Below, piece after piece: positions 56,019 to 64,000 of a stretch of 64,000 nt of DNA; positions within the stretch are counted from its first letter, which is position 1, and each line of letters starts with the position of its first letter. Below the pieces are notes generated by a model. It saw only the letters and a list, made by a program, of their open reading frames with translations, searched no databases and had not been told where the DNA came from. The translations under genes were made by a program, and so were the position numbers. The DNA comes from Phlegmacium glaucopus (taxonomy: Eukaryota; Basidiomycota; Agaricomycetes; Agaricales; Cortinariaceae), in contig MU130381.1 of NCBI GenBank assembly GCA_015039465.1, forward strand, positions 591,807 through 655,806, written 5' to 3'.

Positions 56019-57370
56019 TATAAATCGTTGTTTGTGTTGTATATAAACACCAACCAGAGAGCAGTGGACCAGACCTTAGGTCAAGAGACTCCCTGTTGTT
56101 CGTTTAGGGAAGGTATAACCTTGACTTTTAACACACAGAGGTAAGGGGAAAGAATAGAGAAGAGAAGGAGGAGGATGAAGGTCTTGGAAGATGAATGAGG
56201 TATAAGACGAGGATGAGGATGAGCAAGAGAGAGTCTTCAGTAAGACTATAGCGGTTGAGGGATAGGGGATAGATTGACAGTAAGGGGCAAGAAAAGCGAA
56301 CTTAAGGGAGGAATTCACTGGAATTCCACTGAGATGATGAAAGTGGGGGGTAAGAATGAATTGAACTGAACTACCTATCCTGGTACAAAAGAGCAGTATT
56401 TATACCCTAAGGATGAGGCTATGTAAAACAATAAAAAGAAACAAAGTACGCGCTGTCAAAGGAAGAAAGATAAAGAGAGGACAGCTGCGAGAAGAAAAGA
56501 ACAATGGAAAAGAAAAAGGAACAATAAAAAAATCTGTAAAGTGTCAAAGTGCGAGAGAAAAGAAAGGAAGGCAGTGTACATAGTCCAATAGCAAAAATAT
56601 ATCAACTCCATAGGCGTGTGGTCATGTCAAAATATGAAAGGTCCTGAGTCAACACTTGAAAGGCGCAGCCTTGTTCCCGAGAAAACACTACTTGCCCATG
56701 GTCCCATGTCGCGCAGCCTTGATAACACTTGACACACTGCGAGAATAATCCTCTGCCGCTGATTCATCTGCAATTCCTGCTTAGTCGTGATCCTTCTGGA
56801 CTTCCTAAATTGTCATAAAGAGGGTGGGAAGGCTTCAGGTACCGCGTGAATGATGGTTTTGGCAGTGAATGATAAGATAAGAGGTAGATGAGTGAGGATA
56901 GGGGACTGAGTGTGATCCAGGAGCGAGGTATGGCAAGATAGATAGCGGAGGCGAAGACTTGTGGGTCCATAGCCACAACAACAATGACAAAGCCTTTGAC
57001 ATAATGGGAGATGTAGCTGATGCGTCCATAAACGGGCCGTTCTTGAAATGATGGGCCATAGATGCGATCAAACGCGAGCCGATGACCGATGCGAATAGTA
57101 GATTGATCGCTTTGTTGAATCGCTAGCCAAGGAACAAATGGATGGTAGATGTTAAGGAGCATGTCGATAGTGTAAATGATAGACAACATAGTGGAAGACA
57201 TTGAGGATATGATGAGCGATGAGGATGTTAATGTCAAACAAATGATTTTGTCGACCAGGAACACGATTCAGGGCTGCTTCCAAAATAGGTAAGTGAATTC
57301 AAAGTCCGCTTATTTTCATGATGGCAACTTTTAAGCTTTGTTCTCACGCTACCAATCAGTATTGGTGCGC
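56014..57370 (-). mobile_element. unidentified insertion within copia RNase H (about 1.35 kb)
   Basis: RNase H coding sequence stops after SWMSKKQELVTLS (near 57371) and resumes at LSTMEAEY (near 56013). The insert has an LTR-like sense side: a TATA box (GGGTATAAATA near 56391-56403 on minus) and a pyrimidine-rich leader. Upstream of the TATA box is a 167-codon minus frame at 56764-57264 containing RIGHRLAFDRIYGPSFQERP and RISYISHYVKGFVIVVVAMD, not recognised. Exact ends are unresolved; CTATC and CTCTC at the joints could be a mutated 5-bp target duplication. It may be a large solo LTR or the 3' end of another retroelement. Confidence 0.55.
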
Positions 57371-58356
57371 GATAGCGTTACTAGCTCTTGTTTCTTTGAC
57401 ATCCAGCTCACAGCTCCCCCATCAATTAACACGGCGAAACCAGAAATTGCTCATCGATGCTCTTGATTTGCTCCATCAGCATCGGCGAAAGCTTGTAAGC
57501 CTTTGTCCCCAGCATTTCCATAGACTAATTTCAAATATTTTGTACCCTTCAGATACCTCAGCACTCGCTTTAATGCTTCCCAATGATTCCTCCCAGGGTT
57601 CTCCATGAACTGCGCTAGTTGGCCCACGGCAAACGAAATATCTGGGCGAGATCCAACCGCTACCCAATTTAAAGCGCCAATTGCTTCACGATAGGGAATC
57701 TTTTTCATCTCCCTTTTCCCTTCCTCTGTTGTAGGGCACTGATCTTTTGATAGCAATATATTTGGGTCAATCGGAACGGTGAGCAATTTTGCATCCTCTA
57801 AATTAAAACGGCGGATGATGGACTCGATGTAGGATTTTTGCGAAATATATAATGTTCGCACGGCACGATTTCGTTCGATCGATAGTCCCAATAACCACGA
57901 GATAGACCCAAGGTCTGTGATTTTGAATTTCTCGTCAATCCGTCTTTTAAATTCATTGATCAACTTTTCATCACTTCCAGTAATAGTTGTATCATCAACA
58001 TGAATCGCCAGCACCACTATCTCTGTTCCAACTCGAGCATAGAAAACAGCTGGATCGGCCATGGACCTCGTAAATCCCACTTCGGCTAGGGAGCGACACA
58101 GGGAATCATACCACCTTTTTCCAGCTTGTTTGAGACCATACAAAGATTTCTTGAGTTTGGCAACATATCGTGAGCGTTCTTTTACTTCATGATACGGTGG
58201 TTGCTCCATGTATATGTCTTCACCCTCATCTAAAACTCCGTTTAGGTACGCTGAGTGGAAATCAAACATATCAATCTCCCAGTTGTTTCGAGCTGCGATG
58301 GCAAGTATAGTTCGAATTGATGCTAATCTTGCGACGGGCGCGAAAGTTTTGAAGTA
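57371..58356 (-). pseudogene. copia reverse transcriptase and start of RNase H
   Basis: After the TIR element the frame resumes with FKTFAPVARLASIRTILAIA. Next come DMFDFHSAYLNGVLDEGEDI, KLKKSLYGLKQAGKRWYDSL, VLAIHVDDTTITGSDEKLIN (catalytic Asp pair region), FKITDLGSISWLLGLSIERN, and GALNWVAVGSRPDISFAVGQ. The RNase H start is FADADGANQEHR. A TGA at 57451-57453 replaces the residue after EHR, followed by AISGFAVLIDGGAVSWMSKK. Apart from that stop the reverse transcriptase block is open, suggesting fairly recent activity. Confidence 0.9.
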
Positions 58357-59250
58357 CATCAGGAAAAATGACTTCTGCCCTAGGCTGTCCTGAAATGTCC
58401 TGGGGTGCCCCAGGCAGCTCAGGGCACTCAGGTCAAGAGGTTGCCCTGGGGTGCAAGTTACCTATGTATGAAAAGTCTTAGGCTGTCCTGGGGCAACCTG
58501 AGGCAACCTGAGAGCGTCCTGAGGCAACCTGAGGCAACCTGAGAGCATCCTGAGGCAGCCTTAGTCCCTTTGGATCTGATGCTAGAAAACATATATAAAC
58601 CAGATATTTGAGTGGTCTCACACAACAGAATAATAATAATAACAATAAAATTATATTCAATTATTCTAAACATCATATATAGTACTAGTAATAAAATAAT
58701 AATAAAATAGTGATACATAAATATACTAGCATAATACTGGGGAAGTAGGAAATAAGAAAACAAAATTGTGGGTGGTTTATATATCTTTTGGATGGCGCAC
58801 AGACCATTGGTCACATGATCACAGATAAGCATGATTTCAAGCATATGGTGCTGGGTCAGGGTAGATTACATAAATTCCAAAAAAGGAAATTTTTTAAAGA
58901 TGGTAGAGAATTGTTTTAGAACCCTGAATATGTTTAAATTATATTAATAGCAGCTCTCCTTATTGAGAAAACTGCAAAATACTTTCCTGGACACAGCAGT
59001 TAAAGATTTTCTAGCAAAATTCATAAATTCTAAGGGACTCCCAGGGCCTCCTGATGTGATTTAATCCAGATGGTCAATGCACCAGGATACACTAAAGGTG
59101 TCCTGAGAAAATGGGTGACACTCAAAATTTTACCTGTGCTGCTCTAGGATGTCCTGAGGTGTCCTGGGGTGTCCTGGGATGTCCTGAGTAGTGATGTGAT
59201 ACTAACAAATTACCCAAGGCTACCTAGGGCCAAAATCATTTTTCCTGATG
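58357..59250. mobile_element. 894-bp TA-flanked TIR element (MITE-like)
   Basis: The element begins CATCAGGAAAAATGACTTCT and ends, as reverse complement, CATCAGGAAAAATGATTTTG. The inverted repeats are about 28 bases with 4 mismatches. TA flanks both sides (58355-58356 and 59251-59252). Removing the element and one TA restores the continuous frame for GVDY-FKTF of the reverse transcriptase. Both ends carry subterminal copies of TGTCCTGRGG-like units. No transposase frame is present, so it is non-autonomous. TA duplication suggests the Tc1/mariner class. Only two CpG remain in 894 bases. Confidence 0.85.
58383..58565. repeat. subterminal CCTGRGG-type repeats of the TIR element, left
   Basis: Repeated units CCTGGGG, CCTGAGGCAA and CCTGAGAGC occur about a dozen times. 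A matching cluster of TGTCCTGRGG units lies near the right end (59148-59190). Such clusters often bind transposase. Confidence 0.7.
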
Positions 59251-59678
59251 TAATCCACCCCATATACTTGGGTGAACCCTCGAGCTACAAGACGAGCTTT
59301 CCGCTTCACGACTCGACCCTCAGCATCCTTCTTTAGGCAAAAAACCCATTTGGAATCCACTACATTGGTGTTTTCTGGTCTCTCAACAATATCCCAAGTT
59401 CCCGCTGCCTTTAAGTTCTCCAACTCATCATCTACGGCCTTCCTCCACTCTGGCCAATCGGATCGCCTACGAGCCTCTTCATATGTTGGTTCAACTTCAT
59501 CCGCTTCAGGACCAATAACAGCTGCAGCTATCATAGCTTCCAGTACATCAGGCTCAGTTTCATTCAACTTGGTCATCTCAACAACTTCAACTTCCTCAAC
59601 CTCTTCCACAACTCTGGGTAGGTCAACTTGCTGAACCCCTTTCGGAATATGACCACGTTCTCTAGGCAGGTTACTCAT
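59251..59678 (-). pseudogene. copia polyprotein, start of reverse transcriptase region
   Basis: Reads EEARRRSDWPEWRKAVDDEL, ENLKAAGTWDIVERPENTNV, VDSKWVFCLKKDAEGRVVKR and KARLVARGFTQVYGVDY, the standard copia RT entry. The frame is cut after GVDY by the TIR element. An acidic linker rich in Glu and Val precedes it. A TGA at 59703-59705 separates it from the integrase tail. Confidence 0.9.
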
Positions 59679-59702
59679 TACTCCTTCACCGATACGAAGA
59701 CA

Positions 59703-61072
59703 TCAAATAGCTGCTGACTCCTGTTGTGTGCGCTTCAGATGACCTTCCATTTCTGGTAAGCGCTCAAAATTGTCTCCAAGGGGATCAACAATATTTTTAG
59801 TTTCGTGATCCGGCGACTTGCTCGATTGTTCAATTGACGATTTCTCCAACTCCCCCTCAATTGGACTAATTTGGGGTAAGTATACATTCACTTCTCTGGA
59901 GTCGAACTTCACTGATCATTGAATTGAAATAGTGTGCGTTTTGGGGAAATAAATCCGGTGGCCACTACTATCTTCATCAAAACCTACCCAACGCCCAACA
60001 GCTGACCTCCCATCCAACTTACTGCCATTTGGATCATGAACCCATACTCGGGTGCCAAATTCCAGAAGACCGCGTAAATTCAGTTTAGCGCCATGGAATA
60101 CTTCATAAGGAGTTTTTCCATCCAGTGCTTTGGTCGCTGTTCAATTTTTGAGGTAAACGGCATGATTAACTGCTTCACCCCATAGGAATTTCGGTAACCC
60201 GCTGGCATGTAACATTGCTTGAACTTTCTCCAGAAGCGTACAATTCAATCTTTCGGCTACTCCATTGTGCTCCGGTGTATCATGAACAGTGAGGTTTCAT
60301 ATAGTCCCATTCTCTGCTAGATGTTGACTAAATTCTTTGCTCAGATACTCTCCCCCATGATCCATATGGAGTTTTTTGATATGAGCTCCTTTTTGTCAAA
60401 GAAGATATGCTTCATATCGTTTATAGCTCGCAAATGTTTCGCTTTTGAGACGTTGAAGGTAAACGGTTGAATACCTGGAATGATTGTTGGTGTAGGTCAA
60501 ATAATATTCCCTCCCACCGATCGTCTGGACAGGAGATGGTCCCCAAACGTCCGAATGGACTTCATCACCAATTTTTCCCGCCCTTGGAGCTTTGTGTTCC
60601 TTTTTGATAGGTTTTCTATGTGCTTTTCCGTATTCACAGGAATTGCAAGTACTCGGCATCGTACTCGACTCGTCGAGTTTGTAACCCTCAACCATTCCCT
60701 TTTGAACTAATGCTTTTGCAGCCTCCAGAGCTATATGGCCCATCAAGCGATGCAGCTTCTCAATTGACACCACCTCGGGAACTATTGCTGCCGCTACCTC
60801 TATATCTTTCTCATGCTCGACGCGGTACAGCCCATTCCTCATTTGTATCTTCGCTAATACCCTCTTTTCTTTCACAGATGAGAAGATCTGTAATTGTCTT
60901 TTGTGAAACAATGATGCGTAACCGGCTATATCTATCTTGCTGATAGATACCAAAGTCATACCCATTTTCAGCATGTATAAGACGTCTTTCAAAAGGATTT
61001 TTGTCATAGATTTGCCATTTGGCATCGATATTCGCATGTCCCCTTTTCCGATTGCCTCAAAATGACTGCCGT
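59703..61072 (-). pseudogene. copia integrase, with four to five TGA stops
   Basis: The zinc-binding part shows HRLMGHIALEAAKALVQKGM, then CNSCEYGKAHRKPIKKEHKA. The core shows GDEVHSDVWGPSPVQTIGGR (first Asp), LTYTNNHSRYSTVYLQRLKS, HMDHGGEYLSKEFSQHLAEN (second Asp) and DTPEHNGVAERLN (Glu downstream of HNG). The GKTPYEVFHGAKLNL block follows. Stops, all TGA in sense, sit at 60396, 60297, 60141, 59916 and 59703. Several fall where Arg is expected. Residues 61022-61072 show it once continued from the protease; an LTR-like insert now separates them. Confidence 0.9.
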
Positions 61073-61831
61073 TGATGTACCTGCGGTGGGGACAGACCGC
61101 AAGTAGTATGCAGTTCGTGGGGTTGATGTAGTTCTCTTCAGTAGGTGATAGCGAGGTTTTATGAGGTGCGAAGGTTTGCTTTAAAGTGCGAGATAATGTG
61201 CAGAAAAAGCGAAGTGTGCAGGATGATTTTCAAGGGGTGCAAGAGTAGCTCAGTACGACGTTCCAAAGGTGGGATCAAAACTGTGGTAATTCGTCCGTTT
61301 TACTCCCTCCCGTTACCCTACTTGCTACTGCTAATAATATAGTAACTAGCAATAGCTGAGTGCGGAAAGGTGAAACAGGAATGTAAAATGTGGGTTAAAG
61401 CGGAGTCACATGGGTCTGGTATTTTGGGAATGAAACATAGGAGATAAGAGCCAAACAAAGGAGACAAGATAAAAATAAAGGTGATGAGTAATACAGTCAC
61501 CTGAGTGACCTTTGTTTGAGTCATGTTTAATGATTGCAAGAACAGCTGGCAACTGCGAATGATAATGTGAATGTTGGTGATGACTGCAAGCATCTGCAAT
61601 GATCTGCAAGTGTTCTGCAAGTATGTGCGAGTATGTGCAATGACCTGCGATGACCTGTGATGATCTGTGATGATCTGCAATGATCTGCAATGATCTGTGA
61701 TGATCTGCGATGACCTGCAATGATCTGCAAGTATCCGCAACGATATGTGAGCATCCGCGAGTATATTGCAAAGGTTGTGAAACCGCGAAAATGGTGCATT
61801 TACATCCCTAGACGTCTCCTGGGTCCTATCA
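61073..61831 (-). mobile_element. LTR-like insertion (759 bp, solo LTR candidate)
   Basis: In minus sense it starts TGATAGGACC and ends GTACATCA, giving TG...CA termini with a 4-base inverted TGAT/ATCA. Flanking bases are ATGG and ACGG, a 4-bp duplication with one C-to-T change. Removing it restores VANG-SHFEAIGKGDM across the copia protease-integrase boundary. It has no gene. It carries a 10-bp minisatellite at about 61589-61766. Confidence 0.7.
61589..61766. repeat. 10-bp minisatellite, consensus TGATCTGCRA
   Basis: About 17-18 head-to-tail units such as TGATCTGCAA, TGATCTGTGA, TGACCTGCGA and GTATCCGCAA. The variation is mostly C/T and A/G. It lies inside the 759-bp LTR-like insert. Confidence 0.85.
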
Positions 61832-62520
61832 CCATTGGCCACGGTAAGGACTTTCCTTTGAATAGGAATATAATTTATGAATTTTTGTTTGTAGGGAGAC
61901 ATGTGGCAAGTCGCGCCAGAGTCATACAACTCCATTTCGAAAGTAGAGCCAGTATCAGCCAATGCTATGGCTGCAAACATATAAGTCTTTGGTTCTTCAC
62001 CATCATCAACGGCTAAAACACCCTTAAGACTATCGTTACCACCTCCTACCTCAACATCAACTGCCTCAACACTATCCGGTACTCTTTCCAGATCGAGTAC
62101 CCAACTTGACTCTGAATCTATATCATCGGTGTCTGAGGAAGCGAGCAGATCATCGAAAGAGGTAAGGATATCATCGGTATTGGAAATTGGTGAGTTAATC
62201 ATATCGTCTTGATGTCCGTTTTCAACCCACATATCAGTTTCCACAGATATCTCATCCCCTGCCCACATTTTGAACTCGTTCCCAGTGTCTCCACCACATC
62301 TATCAATCCATCCACGAATATCATCATCATCATTCACTGTCGCCATCCATACACCATCTAAATCATCGTCATCTTCCTCTGCTTTTGCCGCCACCACTTT
62401 TCCTTTCCTTTTGGAGTCATATTTCTCCTTTTGCTTTGGTCCTTTACCCTCGCAACCTCCACCTGGCGCCCAGCAATCCTTCGCAAAATGTCTGACTTAT
62501 CTTACAGTTATAACATTTCC
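61832..62520 (-). pseudogene. copia protease region
   Basis: The frame after the gag zinc knuckle reads VVAAKAEEDDDDLDGVWMAT, an acidic linker, then ADTGSTFEMELYDSGATCHM with the retroviral-type aspartic protease DSG, and SPYKQKFINYIPIQRKVLTV. It is cut after VANG by the 759-bp LTR-like insert. It is one frame away from gag because of a single-base shift near 62503. Confidence 0.85.
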
Positions 62521-63295
62521 CCTTTTTGGCCTTCCTGGATCCTTCACCACCCCTCTTTCCCTTTTCTGAGGACTGGCCAGCTGCAAAAGCCGCATCCTGA
62601 CCTTCCTTTTTGGGTTTTGGGTTCTTTATGGTACGCCGATCAGCCTCATCACGGATTGCATCAATTAAATTCGTTGGCGACAGGGTCTGATTGAGTAGGG
62701 ATGACGTAGCGGTGATAGCAGCAATGTACATATCGTACGACTGCGGAATGGATCCTAATATGACGGAGGTAAAATCCTCATTGGAAATCTGACCTCCCAT
62801 CAAAGCTAAGTCCTCTCGCATCATCTGCAGTTTAACGAGGTGATCTCTAATGTCTCCTTGCTCAGTACACTTCTCTGACTGCAATTTCCGATGCATGTCC
62901 ACGGTGACCATATGGGATTTCTTTTCCCTTTGGTCCCTGACTGCATCCCACATCAACGCCGCCGTTTCCTTTCTCCTTACTTCAATAAAGAGAGAGTCCG
63001 GGATTACCGACGCCAACGCCTGTTTGACTATATTTTCTTCCGTTTCCCATTTCACTTGTGAGTTTTCATATTCAATCAATGATTCCTTTTGTTCTTTCGT
63101 TAAAGGTTCCGTTCCCACTTGAATAGCAGGCATGGCTACTGGTGGCTTTCCGGTACCATCTATATGACCTTTCAAGGATGCAGCAGCCGCAGCAAAAAGG
63201 AATTGATCTTTGAAAATCACCCAGTTGGATCCGTCGATTTCCAACTTTGGAATGTGTGCGAAGAACTTGAGTAGTTTACCGTTGTTCGAAGACAT
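62444..63295 (-). pseudogene. copia gag
   Basis: ATG at 63295 opens MSSNNGKLLKFFAHIPKLEI, then DGSNWVIFKDQFLFAAAAAS, MWDAVRDQREKKSHMVTVDM, LVKLQMMREDLALMGGQISN and VILGSIPQSYDMYIAAITAT (UBN2/gag-type helices). The end KAKKGKCYNC begins a CCHC zinc knuckle. One extra base just after CYNC breaks the knuckle and shifts the frame; the H and last C lie in the next frame. No other stop in gag. Confidence 0.9.
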
Positions 63296-63334
63296 TTTAT
63301 TGTATGGTTGACAGTGTTATGTTTTAATAATTTT

Positions 63335-63351
63335 GGCTGGGGCCCATAACC
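63335..63351 (-). other. primer-binding site, half-tRNA type (initiator tRNA-Met)
   Basis: Directly inside the 5' LTR, sense GGTTATGGGCCCCAGCC. The first 12 bases complement the anticodon arm of initiator tRNA-Met (GGGCCCAUAACC), as in Drosophila copia, where a cleaved half tRNA primes. It does not resemble a tRNA 3' end complement (no TGG start). Confidence 0.75.
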
Positions 63352-63518
63352 TGTGAGCAGCAACGACGGGAAAATAGGAAGAAACTAGTTAATTATGAGA
63401 CATGAGGTGGCAATTACAAAATACAAGTACAGAAGTAGAAACATCGTAACACTAGTATACATATGGATAAAGAAAGACATTACCTAATCATACATAGTAC
63501 ATCGGTTTGATTCCAACA
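63352..63518 (-). repeat. copia 5' LTR (167 bp)
   Basis: Same length and ends as the left LTR; 2 mismatches. TSD copy TCACT follows at 63519-63523. Confidence 0.95.
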
Positions 63519-63643
63519 TCACTACCAGGCAATTACACAGGGTTTAGGACTAGAATAAAAGTGCACACATAATGAATGTGGAGAATCAAGATAAGTAGTG
63601 ATATAATGAGTGACAAGTAATGAATGTAGTTGGTATATGATAA

Positions 63644-64000
63644 TTAGGTAAATATATCATCCTCATTTTCTCCTTCTTTGATATCCTCAAGATGCTTGAC
63701 ATGATGGAGAACCCACTCCTTTCAGATACTATCCTGTTTAAGAGAGAGATAAGTATCTGCCATAGTGATATCAGCTCAGAATAGGTCAATAAGTGCAACC
63801 AGCCTGCAATCAGACAATGCAGTCTTAAGCTCTTGAGCATGTTGCATTGCCTTTGCCTTGCACTGAGGTGTTGAAGGAAGACCAGACCCTTTCACAGCAA
63901 AGGTCTCTTGAAAAACATCCATGAACTCCTCCAATCTGTCATTCATGGCATGAAGTGCAACAGCTCCTGATGGCCATGGACATTTATAAAAGAGTTGTTC
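63644..64000 (-). pseudogene. CpG-free transposon-associated coding remnant, runs off window
   Basis: Minus strand reads YKCPWPSGAVALHAMNDRLE, EFMDVFQETFAVKGSGLPST, AKAMQHAQELKTALSDCRLV, then KEWVLHHVKHLEDIKEGENE, ending at TAA 63644-63646. Two TGA stops interrupt it (after LIDLF and after KQDSI). No CpG occurs from 63519 to the window end. It may be the second open frame of the same Harbinger-type element whose transposase lies left of the copia insertion. I cannot name the protein. Confidence 0.5.

Larger units (their letters stand above)
55497..63518 (-). mobile_element. Ty1/copia LTR retrotransposon, 8,022 bp with nested insertions
   Basis: The element's sense strand is minus. From its 5' end (right): LTR 63352-63518, primer site, gag, protease, integrase, reverse transcriptase, RNase H, polypurine tract, LTR 55497-55663. 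Integrase before reverse transcriptase marks the copia order. It has a perfect 5-bp target duplication. Three insertions interrupt it: 61073-61831, 58357-59250 and roughly 56014-57370. Subtracting them leaves about 5.0 kb, the normal size for this superfamily. Internal stops and one frameshift show it is inactive. It landed in CpG-free, already mutated transposon sequence. Confidence 0.95.

Noticed and set aside
58458..58844. Minus-strand 128-codon frame in the TIR element
   Set aside because: Built from AT-rich and repeat sequence; no transposase motif, and the element is best seen as non-coding.
61589..61766. Regular repeats that might suggest a CRISPR-like array
   Set aside because: Units are 10 bp head to tail with no spacers, in a eukaryotic LTR-like insert; it is a minisatellite.

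Overview
The window reads as a nuclear contig from a mushroom-forming basidiomycete (Agaricomycetes). Most genes are cut by several 45-65 nt GT-AG introns. The content is typical of that group: F-box-like proteins, a Crinkler/RHS-type P-loop protein, a long steryl-deacetylase-like alpha/beta hydrolase, TRAPPC11, which yeast lacks, and PIF/Harbinger and Ty1/copia elements. No species is claimed. Gene models were spliced by eye, so outer limits are firmer than inner exon borders.

Layout 0-29 kb: an F-box gene, a decayed phosphotransferase, an isocitrate-lyase-family (ICL/PEPM) enzyme with an in-frame tandem duplication, flavocytochrome b2 (L-lactate dehydrogenase), a TMEM70-like mitochondrial protein head to head with dynactin p25, mitochondrial Hsp70, an APH-family phosphotransferase, a long alpha/beta hydrolase, an omega-type glutathione transferase, a conserved hypothetical, TRAPPC11, the ubiquitin-like Hub1/UBL5 and a SUR7/PalI membrane protein.

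Layout 29-53.5 kb: a proline iminopeptidase, a multi-pass membrane protein, a Crinkler/RHS-type P-loop protein, a MAK/RCK-type kinase, an NTF2-like protein, a second F-box protein, a Nudix NADH pyrophosphatase, a coiled-coil hypothetical, an MDL-type mitochondrial ABC transporter, monoacylglycerol lipase, clathrin light chain and the GEP4 phosphatase. Several gene pairs are divergent with very short shared 5' regions. Housekeeping themes are mitochondrial (Hsp70, MDL transporter, TMEM70, GEP4, lactate oxidation) and trafficking (TRAPPC11, dynactin, clathrin).

Layout 53.8-64 kb: a transposon graveyard. A Harbinger-type transposase remnant lies in about 1.7 kb with no CpG dinucleotide at all, and a second CpG-free coding remnant fills the window's end. 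Between them sits an 8,022-bp Ty1/copia element with 167-bp LTRs, a 5-bp target duplication, a half-tRNA-type primer site and a polypurine tract. It carries three further insertions: a 894-bp TA-flanked inverted-repeat element, a 759-bp LTR-like element holding a 10-bp minisatellite, and an unidentified block of about 1.35 kb. Internal stops in these elements are almost all TGA where arginine is expected, and both LTR differences are CpG transitions. This points to cytosine-methylation-linked or RIP-like C-to-T mutation confined to repeats. That mutational pattern and the nested structure are the most striking things in the window.
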